Shown piece by piece: positions 1 to 9,053 of a stretch of DNA of 64,000 nucleotides. The notes under the pieces are model-generated. The model worked only from the letters and a program-made list of their open reading frames with translations, searched no databases and was not told the DNA's origin. The translations under genes and the position numbers were made by a program. How positions within the stretch are numbered: the first letter of the stretch is position 1; each line of letters starts with the position of its first letter. The DNA is taken from assembly GCA_016218155.1 (NCBI GenBank), contig JACREQ010000079.1, forward strand, positions 1 to 64,000, written 5' to 3'. The DNA is from Bacteroidia bacterium. Its GTDB lineage: Bacteria > Bacteroidota > Bacteroidia > Bacteroidales > GWA2-32-17.

Positions 1-3000
1 ACAACTGAGTTTGTAATAAAGCAGATGGATTAATAAATGCAGTGTCTGTCCAGTTAAAAGTATAGTAATTTGTCTGAGCTCCATTTGCAGTACTTAGCAA
101 AATTTCTCCGTTACATTCCATACAATGTGCATTTGTTAAATCATACGAAGGATTAAATGGTGCAGGCTCTACTACCTGATTGGTAACAATACCGCTACGA
201 CAACCCCAGGTATTAGTTGTTATAAGTGTAACATTATGTTGTTCACCTGTTGACCAGCTTACATAAATTGTATCCGAAACAGTTGTATTCAATATAACTG
301 GTGATAAACTACCGTTTGTATATACCCATTCGTAATTTGTTATCATATAATCAACGTGACCAGGTAGCGGCCATGTGTTTGCTATTATCATAGAACTATC
401 ATGACGACATGCTGGCATTGTTGTAGTAAATGTACCACTTGGATGTGGAGCAAAATACAATCTTAAAGTATCACTGTTTACGCAACCTTCATGATTTTCC
501 TGCCATATAAATTCTCTGTATTTTGGACCAGTTGCATTAAACACTGTATAACTTGTTCCTGTAATATACAAGCTATCGTTATATATTGTAGTTTGTTGTG
601 GTCCGGTAGAATTATGGAAATGCACATTTGTAGGATCAAGCGAATACCAGTGTCCATCTCCTATTGAAGGAACAGCACCCATTTCGTAATTCAATCCGCA
701 AACTGTATCTGTTTTTATGCGATGATTGTTACCAAATAATCCCGACCAGTAATTTGGTCCTGCATTGGCAACAGGCATTTCAATAAATTTAACAGGAACC
801 ACTTCAGAAGTATCACGACAAATACCATTTACTGTAATCCAGTAAAAATGATGATATCCGTAATAATCAACACCACCGGTATCGATTGATGCAATCGGAC
901 TTGGGTTTGTAGGTGATGGCGTAAACGTTGTTAACATAACTGTATCCATCCAATAACCACTGCCGTATGCAGGTTGTTGTGCGTTTAACAATGTATACAC
1001 TGGTCCGCAAACTACCGAATCAGCAGGATCTACCAAGTGTTCAGCTGTCTGAATACTGCTAAAATAAACATTAACAGAATCGTATCCTGTACATACACCG
1101 TTATTCTCAAACCAATACATTGTTATGGTGTCATTTTCAGAAGGCCAGCGAATCCAAGAATTAGCAGAGTCCTGATAAGCTGGTGTGTATGTTCCATTAT
1201 CGCCATTATAATATGCTATTCCGGAAGGACCGCTCCATGTACCATTTGCTACACTTGTTGTTGCATGAATATTTGCAAATCTTCCGCATACAGAGAAGTC
1301 AAGACCAGCATCTGGCATTGGAACAATTTTAAATTCAACACTTACGGTGTCTCTATCAGAACAAACTGTATGTGCTGCATTAGATTCTTTCCATACAAAC
1401 TGATAAGTTCCGTATTCAGTAACTGTTACATCTGATAATGGATCGTTAGGTGATACAAAATTAGCAGAGCCACCTACAGGACCTGAGATAGTTGACCAGA
1501 TACCAACCGGATTATCAATACTCCAATTTGCTTCTAAATCATATGCCTTGCCACAAATTGAGGTGTCTTTTCCAGCATAAGTTACCGGAACATCATAATA
1601 AGTAATCCTTACAGTATCGCTACCTGAGCATCCGATTCCATTTTGAGCAATAAAAACCAAATAATACTCACCAACTGAAAAATGGTATGCAGAATTTCCC
1701 ATTAACGAAACATCAGCTGTTGCATTATATGGTGTTGGTGGAAGTCCGGCTGTAATAACAGGACCAGTTGGTAATGATGTCCAATATGCATTTACTATTC
1801 CGCTACCAATAGTATCCGGGTTCATTATTGCAATTGTACCGCAAACATCTTGAGGAGGTCCGGCCTCGGCATGAGGGGGGCGGGTAAATGTAACACTTAC
1901 AGGATCCGTATCGGTACAGTTTCCATTTAGTGCATGCCAGGTAAATGAGGTAGAATATGTTGTTCCCGAATAGCTTGGTATAACAATACCTGTTTCAGCA
2001 TGATCGAAACCATCAATGTATATAACACCCAATGGACCAGTCCAATATCCAGAGTAAGTACTATCTGCAGATAAAGTGTATCTGTTACCACATGCAGTAG
2101 CATCAGGTCCTGCATCTGCAACCGGAACCTGCATAAACTCTATGTTAATTGTGTCTTTACTAACACATCCTGTATTTGTTTCTGTCCAGATATATTGGAA
2201 TGTACCATATCCTGGAGCTATTACAGATGATCCGGGACTTGAAGGAGTTATTACACCTGCGCCAGCCCATGATCCTGTACCCGGAGTACTCATTTGTGCT
2301 ATCATTGTATAATTAAGTCCACATACAGCAGTATCTGTTCCGCCATGAGCAACCGGATCCTGAATAAATGTTAAAGTAACAACATCCAAAGAATCACAAG
2401 GTCCGTTAACCTCATTCCATTGATAGGTATATGTTCCGGGTTGTGTTACGTTTACTTCAGAATATGTAAGATGATTGTTTCCTCCTCCGTAAGTCGAAAT
2501 ACCTGGACCTGTTAATTGTGTCCATGTACCTGTATAACTTGGATTGTCGGGATCTACTGCCTGAAATTGACCTGAAAGACCGCAGAATGATAAATTTGGA
2601 CCAGCATCAGGTGTTGGAATAACGCAGCAATTGGGAGTTCCTGCACCTAGTACCTGTATAAACTGTTGTATTGTATCACCTGGGCATCCATTTGCAGCAA
2701 CTGTTTGCAAAGAGACCATATATGTTCCGGCAGCATACCAGGTAATTGTAAATGGACCAGCTGTTCCAGCAGTTCCAGATAAAATTGTTCCTCCGCCAAA
2801 ATTCCATGGGAAAACTGAACCACCAGTTCCAAGATAATTTATAGTTGCAGCTTCACCAGCACAAATTGGTGTAGAGAGTGTAAAATTAGAAGTTGGTGTT
2901 GCGTTTACCGTAATATTAATACCATCTGTCACGGTAGCTCCGCATGCGTCTGTTGCTGTAACAGTATATGAATGAGTTCCAACAGGTGGACTTATTGTAA

Positions 3001-4279
3001 TATTCGAATTGCTTGGTAAACCTCCACTCCATGCTAATGTTAATGGTGCAATACCTCCCGAGGCCGCGACACTAAAGTTTACTGGTTGCGCCCCATCGCA
3101 AATAGTCTGATCTGACGTGACTGTTGCCTGAACGGGAGTGTTATCAATAATATTTAATGTAATATCTTCGGTTCCACATGGTGATGTTTGAACATGAAGT
3201 ACTACAGTTTCAGTTCCCTCGGTTAATCCATCCATAATGGAATTAATAATAATTCCAACAGAATCTGAACCGGCAGGAATTGTCACTGAAGTTGGTATTG
3301 TAGTGTAATCAGTGCCAGGTATTGCAGTTCCGCCAATAGTATAGTTTACAACTATTGGAGTTGTTGCTGGATGATCTAGTGTAAAGCTAATAATTCCATC
3401 GGTACAACCTTCAATTGCACTTAAACCTAATGCAGGGTTTGTGTAATAAGCACCTAAACCAATTGCGTCTGCCTGAAAACTGTTTGCTTCAAGAAAAACT
3501 CCTGAGTCGTAAGCACCATCGCCAATGTCACTAATAGCAAGTTTTATATGGTATTGTTGACAAGGTACAACGTTTACTGTAGCTGTAAGAGGTGTTGTAA
3601 ATCCATCAAAGCAAATAGTAGATCCTGTATTGTTAACATAATACACGTTATATGAAAGTGAAGTACAGCCCGTAGTGGTTCCATAAGATCCGGGAAATCC
3701 ACTATTTACAGAGTTAATTGTTACAGGAAGTGTAGTTCCTGGTATTATAGCAATATTTTGATTTGTATAAGTTCCCCCTAACGGATTAGGACCTGAAACA
3801 AAAAATCCGAATGCATCATTAAAGTTTGAACAAACATATTCTGGGTATTCTTCAGAACCAAATACATATCTAAAATTTACAACATTTGAAAGAGGAATAA
3901 AATCGAATTCCAATACAACTGCATCATAAGAAGTAAAACCACCTGAAAGTGCAGCAAGCAAGGGGTCGCCTGCACCACTTAATGAGTTACTCAAAAAATA
4001 TCCGTTTGCATTAGGCACATTTGCAAATCCGCCTGTTGACATTATTACCCCACTTGTTAAACCTAAATTTGTAGTATTTCCATTAGAAAATGATCCTAAG
4101 CAGTTTGTAGGACCAGTTGCTGTAACATTTGTTACAGTAACTCCATTACCTACAAGCACAGTCTGAACAAGGTTATTAGGAGTCATACCTCCAGCAACTG
4201 CTAATTGTCCAAAACTTTGAACAGAGCAAAATAATGAACAAATAAGAGCTATTGAACAGAGCTTAATTATAGTTTTCAT
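1..4279 (-). CDS. Giant T9SS-type surface protein with choice-of-anchor-L and Ig/PKD-like repeats (3' end outside window)
   Basis: The frame is open from an ATG at 4279 to the window edge, giving at least 1426 residues; the C-terminus, presumably with a sorting domain, is not seen. An in-frame ATG at 4285 is an alternative start. A signal peptide ends near SFGQ. The next ~230 residues carry the choice-of-anchor-L hallmark (SGVIMSTGG, then YVFGSEEYPEYVC). A Calx-beta-like segment follows (GTDYTTIP, then EGTETVVLHV). From about residue 550 there are roughly eight modules of ~95 residues, each opening with a pattern like DAGPNLSFCG, DAGPDATACG or DAGLDFSVCG and ending in a strand before DTVSVEF-like text; these look like PKD/Ig-like domains. 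A large exported adhesin is likely. It lies 8 bases after a small secreted-protein gene and probably shares its transcript. Domain calls are by motif recognition; ligand and function are unknown. Confidence 0.85.
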   Translation of the reverse strand, partial: MKTIIKLCSIALICSLFCSVQSFGQLAVAGGMTPNNLVQTVLVGNGVTVTNVTATGPTNCLGSFSNGNTTNLGLTSGVIMSTGGFANVPNANGYFLSNSLSGAGDPLLAALSGGFTSYDAVVLEFDFIPLSNVVNFRYVFGSEEYPEYVCSNFNDAFGFFVSGPNPLGGTYTNQNIAIIPGTTLPVTINSVNSGFPGSYGTTTGCTSLSYNVYYVNNTGSTICFDGFTTPLTATVNVVPCQQYHIKLAISDIGDGAYDSGVFLEANSFQADAIGLGAYYTNPALGLSAIEGCTDGIISFTLDHPATTPIVVNYTIGGTAIPGTDYTTIPTSVTIPAGSDSVGIIINSIMDGLTEGTETVVLHVQTSPCGTEDITLNIIDNTPVQATVTSDQTICDGAQPVNFSVAASGGIAPLTLAWSGGLPSNSNITISPPVGTHSYTVTATDACGATVTDGINITVNATPTSNFTLSTPICAGEAATINYLGTGGSVFPWNFGGGTILSGTAGTAGPFTITWYAAGTYMVSLQTVAANGCPGDTIQQFIQVLGAGTPNCCVIPTPDAGPNLSFCGLSGQFQAVDPDNPSYTGTWTQLTGPGISTYGGGNNHLTYSEVNVTQPGTYTYQWNEVNGPCDSLDVVTLTFIQDPVAHGGTDTAVCGLNYTMIAQMSTPGTGSWAGAGVITPSSPGSSVIAPGYGTFQYIWTETNTGCVSKDTINIEFMQVPVADAGPDATACGNRYTLSADSTYSGYWTGPLGVIYIDGFDHAETGIVIPSYSGTTYSTSFTWHALNGNCTDTDPVSVTFTRPPHAEAGPPQDVCGTIAIMNPDTIGSGIVNAYWTSLPTGPVITAGLPPTPYNATADVSLMGNSAYHFSVGEYYLVFIAQNGIGCSGSDTVRITYYDVPVTYAGKDTSICGKAYDLEANWSIDNPVGIWSTISGPVGGSANFVSPNDPLSDVTVTEYGTYQFVWKESNAAHTVCSDRDTVSVEFKIVPMPDAGLDFSVCGRFANIHATTSVANGTWSGPSGIAYYNGDNGTYTPAYQDSANSWIRWPSENDTITMYWFENNGVCTGYDSVNVYFSSIQTAEHLVDPADSVVCGPVYTLLNAQQPAYGSGYWMDTVMLTTFTPSPTNPSPIASIDTGGVDYYGYHHFYWITVNGICRDTSEVVPVKFIEMPVANAGPNYWSGLFGNNHRIKTDTVCGLNYEMGAVPSIGDGHWYSLDPTNVHFHNSTGPQQTTIYNDSLYITGTSYTVFNATGPKYREFIWQENHEGCVNSDTLRLYFAPHPSGTFTTTMPACRHDSSMIIANTWPLPGHVDYMITNYEWVYTNGSLSPVILNTTVSDTIYVSWSTGEQHNVTLITTNTWGCRSGIVTNQVVEPAPFNPSYDLTNAHCMECNGEILLSTANGAQTNYYTFNWTDTAFINPSALLQTQL

Positions 4280-4287
4280 ATTCATTA

Positions 4288-4680
4288 TTAATTTAAATTA
4301 TCAACGTCGGAGTTAACGTTATCAATAACTAGCTGTGATACCTTCATTAGTTTAAACATATTTTTAAAATATGGGATATCTGAAAATTCATAAAAAATTC
4401 CACTAGCCTGCCAATTGCTGGTTCCTGCAATGGGGATCATGTTAAATTCCTCAACACCACGATAACCTCTTATGAATTTAATCAGATTATCAGCATGTTT
4501 TTGGTTTTCTATTCCCGAAATTTCAAAAGAAAGCAAATGTTTTCCGTTGTTGTTTGAAGTAAAAATACTGCCTTCAGTTTTTGATATTTTTGCAGTTAGT
4601 CCAATATTTTGGGCAATAATGCTATTTCCCGAAAAAAGAAACAATACTGCGATTGCAAAAAATAAAAATGGAGTTTTCAT
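4288..4680 (-). CDS. Small secreted protein upstream of the anchor-L adhesin
   Basis: A 130-residue protein if started at the ATG at 4680 (MKTPFLFF...), which places a clean signal peptide at the N-terminus ending near IIAQ. An upstream ATG at 4722 would add 14 residues that spoil the signal peptide, so I prefer the inner start. The mature part is about 105 residues with no cysteine and no motif I recognise for certain. The stretch KHADNLIKFIRGYRGVEEF is faintly like the helix-strand part of small ferredoxin-fold (HMA-like) domains, but no CxxC is present. The stop is 8 bases from the start of the giant adhesin, suggesting one transcript and perhaps a role in its export or display. Function unknown. 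Confidence 0.7.
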   Translation of the reverse strand: MKTPFLFFAIAVLFLFSGNSIIAQNIGLTAKISKTEGSIFTSNNNGKHLLSFEISGIENQKHADNLIKFIRGYRGVEEFNMIPIAGTSNWQASGIFYEFSDIPYFKNMFKLMKVSQLVIDNVNSDVDNLN

Positions 4681-4897
4681 ATTTAAGGTATTTATATTTT
4701 TGATTTTATATATATAAGTCAATTAACTAGTACATTTGGTTGCCTGCAAACTAAAAAAAAAGTCATTATTTTTAATGTTTTTTTTAATTGTCTGAGGACT
4801 AACAATTTTAAAAAATTTCCGAAATATACAAAATATCATAAATTTATGCAAAGTTTACGATATTTGAAGATTATTTTATTATTCAAAAAATAAACAT

Positions 4898-5509
4898 ATG
4901 AAACGACTACTTGTTTTATCACTTTTGATGCTTTTTTGTTCAACCTTATTTTCGCAGGAAGAAAATACTGAAGCTGAAGATAGTCTAGGACTTTCGGTTT
5001 TTCTTGCACCTTTTTTTGAAACAACATCAATGGTAAAGCAGACAAATTATATTGGTGGTATGGGTGGAGTATTTGTGTCTGAAAATGTAATCATTGGTGG
5101 ATTTGGAAAAGCGATGACATCCTTTTTTAGAGTTGATAGTGCATACAATGAAAAAACAAAACTGATGGAAAGAGATTTAGAGTTGGATCTTGGTGGTGGG
5201 GGATTGGTTTTTGGTTATATGTTTATGCCTTCAAAAAAAATTCATCCTGTTATTATGCTTTGGACAGGTGGTGGAAGCATCTCATTAAGCGATAAAACCA
5301 AAACAAGAATTAAAGATTTGTATGATGACTTTTTTCTTTTTAACGGTACTTTTGAAATTGATTATCGTCCGTTAAAATTTTTAAGTTTAGGCGTGGGCGT
5401 ACATTACCAAATGGTTTCAGGTTTAAAACTTTACGGGTATACAAATAATGATTTTAACGGAGCTGGTCTTTTTGTAAATTTAAAAATTGGCTCTTTTGAA
5501 AGGGATTAG
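4898..5509 (+). CDS. Predicted outer-membrane beta-barrel protein
   Basis: 203 residues. The N-terminal 20 form a signal peptide ending LFSQ, typical of Bacteroidota exported proteins. The rest alternates short amphipathic strands with Gly-rich turns (GGMGGVF, LGGGGLVFGYMF, GVGVHYQM) and ends in an aromatic-containing strand, as expected of a small 8-strand outer-membrane barrel of the PorT/OMP_b-brl type. No catalytic motif is seen. It is transcribed alone, divergent from the adhesin operon on its left and convergent with deoC on its right. Role unknown; the barrel call rests on pattern only. Confidence 0.65.
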   Translation: MKRLLVLSLLMLFCSTLFSQEENTEAEDSLGLSVFLAPFFETTSMVKQTNYIGGMGGVFVSENVIIGGFGKAMTSFFRVDSAYNEKTKLMERDLELDLGGGGLVFGYMFMPSKKIHPVIMLWTGGGSISLSDKTKTRIKDLYDDFFLFNGTFEIDYRPLKFLSLGVGVHYQMVSGLKLYGYTNNDFNGAGLFVNLKIGSFERD

Positions 5510-5590
5510 ATTAGGTGAAAAATTGCTGAATAATGCAATTATTTGTATTATCTTAAGTTGATGCTTGCTTCAATAGTTGAAAAGAACAGA

Positions 5591-6451
5591 TTAAAAATAA
5601 TTTATTTCTTTTTTATCACCTGTTTCAAATTCTTTAATTTTTGAAAGTAAATTATTGGCTAATCTGCTAGCACCTAATCTGAACCATTCAGGGGTTAGCC
5701 ATTTATCACCTAAAACTTCTTTTACAATTGCAAAATAAACAAGTGCTTGTTCTGGAGTTACTACTCCACCGGCAGGTTTTATCCCAACCATTCTTCCGGT
5801 TTTTTCAAAATAGTCTTTAATGGCAGTAACCATAACTAAAACTGCTTCTGGAGTTGCAGCAGGTTCCATTTTTCCAGTGGAAGTTTTAATAAAGTCTGCA
5901 CCAGCTTCCATTGACAACATACTTGCAAGATAAATTTCATCAAATGAGGAAAGTGCTCCGGTTTCAAGTATAACTTTTACGTGAGCTTTTCCGGCTGCTG
6001 CTTTTATTAATGTAACTTCGTTTGCAACTGATTGGTAATCTTTTTCTAAAAATTTTCCAACCGAAATTACCATATCTACTTCATCTGCACCTTTTTCAAC
6101 AGCAATGCTAGTTTCTGATAATTTTATTGAAATGAATGTTTGTGAAGAAGGGAATCCTCCAACAACCGATGCAATATTTACATTTTTTGCCTTAAGTGTT
6201 TTTCTAACAAGTCCAACAAAGGAAGGATAAATACAAATTGCTGCAACGTTCGGAAAATCAGAAAAATTTTCAGAAAAGTTATTTACTTTTTCACAAAAAT
6301 CGCGAACTTTTGCGTCGTTATCTGTTGTATTTAAAGTAGTAAGATCAATAAGGCTGAAAACGGTTTTTAAATTTCCAATATTTGATAATTTTTCAGATTC
6401 TTTTGCAATTCTTGCTGTTTCAGCTAATATAAATTCTTTTTGGAGTAACAT
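5591..6451 (-). CDS. deoC: Deoxyribose-phosphate aldolase
   Basis: 286 residues from the ATG at 6451. The frame stays open upstream to a TTG at 6472, but a Bacteroidota -7 box (TACTTTTG on the minus strand, 6477-6470) overlaps that TTG, so the ATG is the better start. The enzyme cleaves 2-deoxyribose-5-phosphate to glyceraldehyde-3-phosphate and acetaldehyde in deoxynucleoside catabolism, in the cytoplasm. The class I aldolase TIM-barrel motifs are present: VKVILETGAL, the Schiff-base lysine in FIKTSTGK (near residue 190) and the proton-relay lysine in GIKPAGGV. The protein is somewhat longer than the ~220-260 residues of many DeoC, with an extra N-terminal helix. No other deo gene is nearby. 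Confidence 0.93.
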   Translation of the reverse strand: MLLQKEFILAETARIAKESEKLSNIGNLKTVFSLIDLTTLNTTDNDAKVRDFCEKVNNFSENFSDFPNVAAICIYPSFVGLVRKTLKAKNVNIASVVGGFPSSQTFISIKLSETSIAVEKGADEVDMVISVGKFLEKDYQSVANEVTLIKAAAGKAHVKVILETGALSSFDEIYLASMLSMEAGADFIKTSTGKMEPAATPEAVLVMVTAIKDYFEKTGRMVGIKPAGGVVTPEQALVYFAIVKEVLGDKWLTPEWFRLGASRLANNLLSKIKEFETGDKKEINYF

Positions 6452-6469
6452 AATTTTATTTTTTATGCT

Positions 6470-6477
6470 CAAAAGTA
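6470..6477 (-). promoter_or_regulatory. -7 box of deoC promoter
   Basis: TACTTTTG on the minus strand matches the Bacteroidota -7 consensus TAnnTTTG. It lies about 18 bases upstream of the deoC ATG at 6451. A good -33 TTG at the usual spacing is not obvious, so the call depends on the -7 element alone. Confidence 0.45.
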
Positions 6478-6510
6478 CATGTTTTTGACTTAAAAAAATA
6501 AATGTAATAA

Positions 6511-6541
6511 TTGAAGTTTGATTTTTAATTTAATATATTTG
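6511..6541 (+). promoter_or_regulatory. Bacteroidota-type promoter for the T9SS esterase gene
   Basis: TTG at 6511-6513 and TATATTTG at 6534-6541 are separated by 20 bases, matching the -33/-7 architecture (TTG, 19-21 bases, TAnnTTTG) of the primary sigma factor in Bacteroidota. The gene starts 28 bases further on. Confidence 0.55.
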
Positions 6542-6569
6542 TATACTAAATCGATTAAACTATTTAATT

Positions 6570-7802
6570 ATGAAAACAATAATGCTATTTATTCTGTTTG
6601 CGGTTTTTGGTCTAACAACATATGCTCAATACAATTGTTATGGTACAAGATACAACGATAGTCTTTTTGATGTAACCGTTACATCAGATGTGCTTTATGG
6701 GAACAATTTACTTTATACAGGTGTTGCAACAGATTTGCATATGGATATTTATCAGCCTACAGGCGATACAGCATTAATGCGTCCATTAATAATTTTTGCA
6801 CCTAAAGGAAGCTTTTTACAGGAAGATAAAGCAGAGTGGACAATGCAGCAACTTTGTTTAAAATTTGCGCATATGGGTTATGTAACAGCTGCAATTGACT
6901 ATAGGGTTGGAATAAATTATACACTTGCTTTTCAAAATCCCAATAGAGAGTTTTCTTTAGCTGTAATGCGTGCTTATCATGATTACAAAGCAGCGATTAG
7001 GTTTTTTAGAAAAGATGCTGCAACAACTAACACATATAAAATTGATCCGAATATGATAATTGCAGGAGGAAGTTCAGCAGGTGCAATAACAGCTGTGCAC
7101 GTTGCTTATTTAGATCAGCTTTCAGAAATTCCGGCAGTTATTGACACAACGGGTTTAGGTGGAATTGAGGGACACAGCGGAAACTCAGGTTATTCAAGTC
7201 AGGTAAACTATGTTGTTAATCTTTGTGGGGCAATTGCAGATACATCATGGATTAATTCTGGTAATATTCCGTTAATAAGTATGCATGGTAATTTGGATAC
7301 TGAAGTTCCTTACGGCTCTGCAGTAATTTCTATGGTAATTCCAATAACTGAAGTTGATGGAAGTGCATCTATAAATCTAAGAACAAATACAGTTGGAATA
7401 GAGAACCCGTTTCATACTTTTTTAGGACAGGCACACATTCCTTATGATCCCAATGCAGGAGGCAGTTATCTTTTGTATATGGATACTGTTATTAATTATG
7501 TTAAGACTAACTTATATAACTGGATTTGTACTAGTACAGGTGTTACTGAAAATAATTTGTTGCCGTTTGTTCAGGTTTATCCAAACCCTATGCAAAATGA
7601 GCTTAATATTAATTTGAATAATAATATTTGTGATGGCGTCTCTGTTTATGTGTATGATGTTATGGGAAATATTTGTTTAGTAGAAGAATTACAAAATAAA
7701 GAAACCATTCTTAGTATTAACAATTTGCCTGAAGGGATATATCTGATTAAGATAAAAACTCAAACAAGTGTTAATACTTATAAGATAATAAAGTCTTTAT
7801 AA
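6570..7802 (+). CDS. Secreted alpha/beta hydrolase (carboxylesterase-like) with T9SS type A sorting domain
   Basis: 410 residues. A signal peptide ends at TYAQ. The middle (about 55-320) is an alpha/beta-hydrolase fold: a strand with LRPLIIFAPKG-like text, and the nucleophile elbow GGSSAG with the predicted catalytic serine at residue 169. SMHGNLDTEVPYG is the usual acid-bearing loop, and a late HTFLGQAHIP segment could supply the histidine. The last ~75 residues are a type A C-terminal sorting domain, recognisable by VYPNPMQNELNI and the ending GIYLIKIKTQTSVNTYKIIK, which directs export by T9SS and removal of the domain. It is thus an extracellular or surface esterase of unknown substrate. 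It is a single gene with its own promoter. Confidence 0.85.
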   Translation: MKTIMLFILFAVFGLTTYAQYNCYGTRYNDSLFDVTVTSDVLYGNNLLYTGVATDLHMDIYQPTGDTALMRPLIIFAPKGSFLQEDKAEWTMQQLCLKFAHMGYVTAAIDYRVGINYTLAFQNPNREFSLAVMRAYHDYKAAIRFFRKDAATTNTYKIDPNMIIAGGSSAGAITAVHVAYLDQLSEIPAVIDTTGLGGIEGHSGNSGYSSQVNYVVNLCGAIADTSWINSGNIPLISMHGNLDTEVPYGSAVISMVIPITEVDGSASINLRTNTVGIENPFHTFLGQAHIPYDPNAGGSYLLYMDTVINYVKTNLYNWICTSTGVTENNLLPFVQVYPNPMQNELNINLNNNICDGVSVYVYDVMGNICLVEELQNKETILSINNLPEGIYLIKIKTQTSVNTYKIIKSL

Positions 7803-7853
7803 ACGATACGCAATATAAATTTTACTAAAGCACTCATATTAGTTTAACAACAG

Positions 7854-7883
7854 TTTGGTATATTAGTTATTTTTATACCTTCG
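7854..7883 (+). promoter_or_regulatory. Putative promoter for the 229-residue envelope protein
   Basis: TTTG at 7854-7857 and TACCTTCG at 7876-7883, 18 bases apart. The -7 element deviates from TAnnTTTG by one base. The start codon follows 19 bases later. Confidence 0.35.
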
Positions 7884-7902
7884 CGTTGTTAAAACAAATT
7901 AT

Positions 7903-8592
7903 ATGAGATTAACTTTTACTTTGTTTTTAATTATTGGTATTGCCTTTTCATCATTTTCTCAGGATTATATTGTTAAGAGTACTGGCGATACAATATATTG
8001 TAATATTTCACAAATTAGTAAATATTATTTAAAGTATAAATTAGATAAAACAATTCACTTTCTGTCAACAGATAGTATTGCTGGTTATAAAGTTGAAATT
8101 TTTGATTATGTGGAAATTGACAATAAGGAGTTAGTAAATAGTATTATTGGCAATCCACCCAAAAAATACATTTTTGCTATTAGTCCAGGTATTGGTGAGA
8201 ATCATGGCATTGGTGGGTTAAAAGTACTTTTAGGTCAAAATGCATCTTCAGGTATTTTCGGTTGTGTGGGATACGGAATAATGTCAGTTTTTTGGAAGTT
8301 TGGCTTACAGGCAAATTATAAATGGTTTTATATGGCAGCATCTATTGGTACAATGAAATTTTATGAGATAGGTACTATGGTATATAAAACCAATGTTATT
8401 AACGGGTTAACTATTGAAACCGGACTCCTTATAAATTTAACAAAGAATAAAAGATTTTTTATTCAGCTTGGTGTTGGGTATAACATTCCGATTGAGGAGG
8501 TTAGACCTAATTCATCTTTTTATTTTGGTCCATTATACATGGTAGATTTTTCTGGCGTAAGACCTGACTTGGGAATAGGAGTAAGGTTCTGA
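7903..8592 (+). CDS. Predicted exported outer-membrane protein
   Basis: 229 residues with a signal peptide ending SSFSQ. The first mature part (DYIVKSTGDTIYCNISQI) resembles the short beta-rich N-terminal module common in Bacteroidota envelope proteins, where a sentence-like TGDTIYC motif recurs. From about residue 85 on, Gly/aromatic alternating strands (FAISPGIGENHG, GCVGYGIMSVFW, FIQLGVGYNIP) and a terminal GIGVRF strand suggest a small outer-membrane barrel. The gene ends 2 bases from the convergent DUF1905 gene. Function unknown. Confidence 0.65.
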   Translation: MRLTFTLFLIIGIAFSSFSQDYIVKSTGDTIYCNISQISKYYLKYKLDKTIHFLSTDSIAGYKVEIFDYVEIDNKELVNSIIGNPPKKYIFAISPGIGENHGIGGLKVLLGQNASSGIFGCVGYGIMSVFWKFGLQANYKWFYMAASIGTMKFYEIGTMVYKTNVINGLTIETGLLINLTKNKRFFIQLGVGYNIPIEEVRPNSSFYFGPLYMVDFSGVRPDLGIGVRF

Positions 8593-8594
8593 TT

Positions 8595-9047
8595 TTATTC
8601 CATTAACTTATCAATAATTTTTTGCAATCTTTTTAGTCTGGTTTCTTCTTTTTTTGCGTCGTTAAGCCACATTACCCATTCTTTTTTATGACTGTATGAC
8701 ATTTTGTTAAATTTTTCCTCAGCTAAAGGAAATTCTTTCAGTAAAAGAATAAGATCATTAGGAATATCAACCGTTCTTTTGTCTTTATCTTCTTCTATAA
8801 CAACGTTTATAATATCTCCCGGGTTTTTGTTTATAGCTTTTCTTACCTCCTTATTTAGCCCGATTAAATGACAATGATGACCCATCTTAACAAGTGAACC
8901 GCGATATAAAAATCCGTCAAACCAGGCTTTAACTTTTACTTGTCCTTTTTTTCCAAACTCTTTTTCTGTATCATAGGGAAATTCAATAAAACCTGAATCT
9001 AATTGTTTGTGCTTAATAATTAAAGCTTCAAATTTGTATTGTTTCAT
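8595..9047 (-). CDS. DUF1905 / YdeI (OmpD-associated)-like protein
   Basis: 150 residues. The N-terminal ~90 residues match the DUF1905 pattern: a small beta-barrel with GFIEFPYD, VKVKAWFDG, YRGSLVKMG, GLNKEVRKAI and PGDIINVVIEED. The C-terminal ~55 residues match the YdeI/OmdA helical tail (PNDLILLLKEFP, then SHKKEWVMWLNDAKKEETR). Such proteins are usually annotated as OmdA/bacteriocin-protection-like, with no firm biochemical function. It lies 6 bases downstream of the glycosyltransferase gene and probably shares its transcript. Confidence in family is good; in role, low. Confidence 0.8.
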   Translation of the reverse strand: MKQYKFEALIIKHKQLDSGFIEFPYDTEKEFGKKGQVKVKAWFDGFLYRGSLVKMGHHCHLIGLNKEVRKAINKNPGDIINVVIEEDKDKRTVDIPNDLILLLKEFPLAEEKFNKMSYSHKKEWVMWLNDAKKEETRLKRLQKIIDKLME

Positions 9048-9053
9048 ATGTTG

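Noticed and set aside
1037-2837. Several open frames of 60-130 codons on the plus strand, and minus-strand frames at 1927-2121 and 2647-2832
   Set aside because: They lie inside the continuous minus-strand adhesin frame (1-4279), in other frames or on the opposite strand, have low-complexity composition and no family pattern.
6452-6472. N-terminal extension of deoC from a TTG at 6472
   Set aside because: The TTG coincides with the end of a good -7 box, and the ATG at 6451 gives the usual family start.
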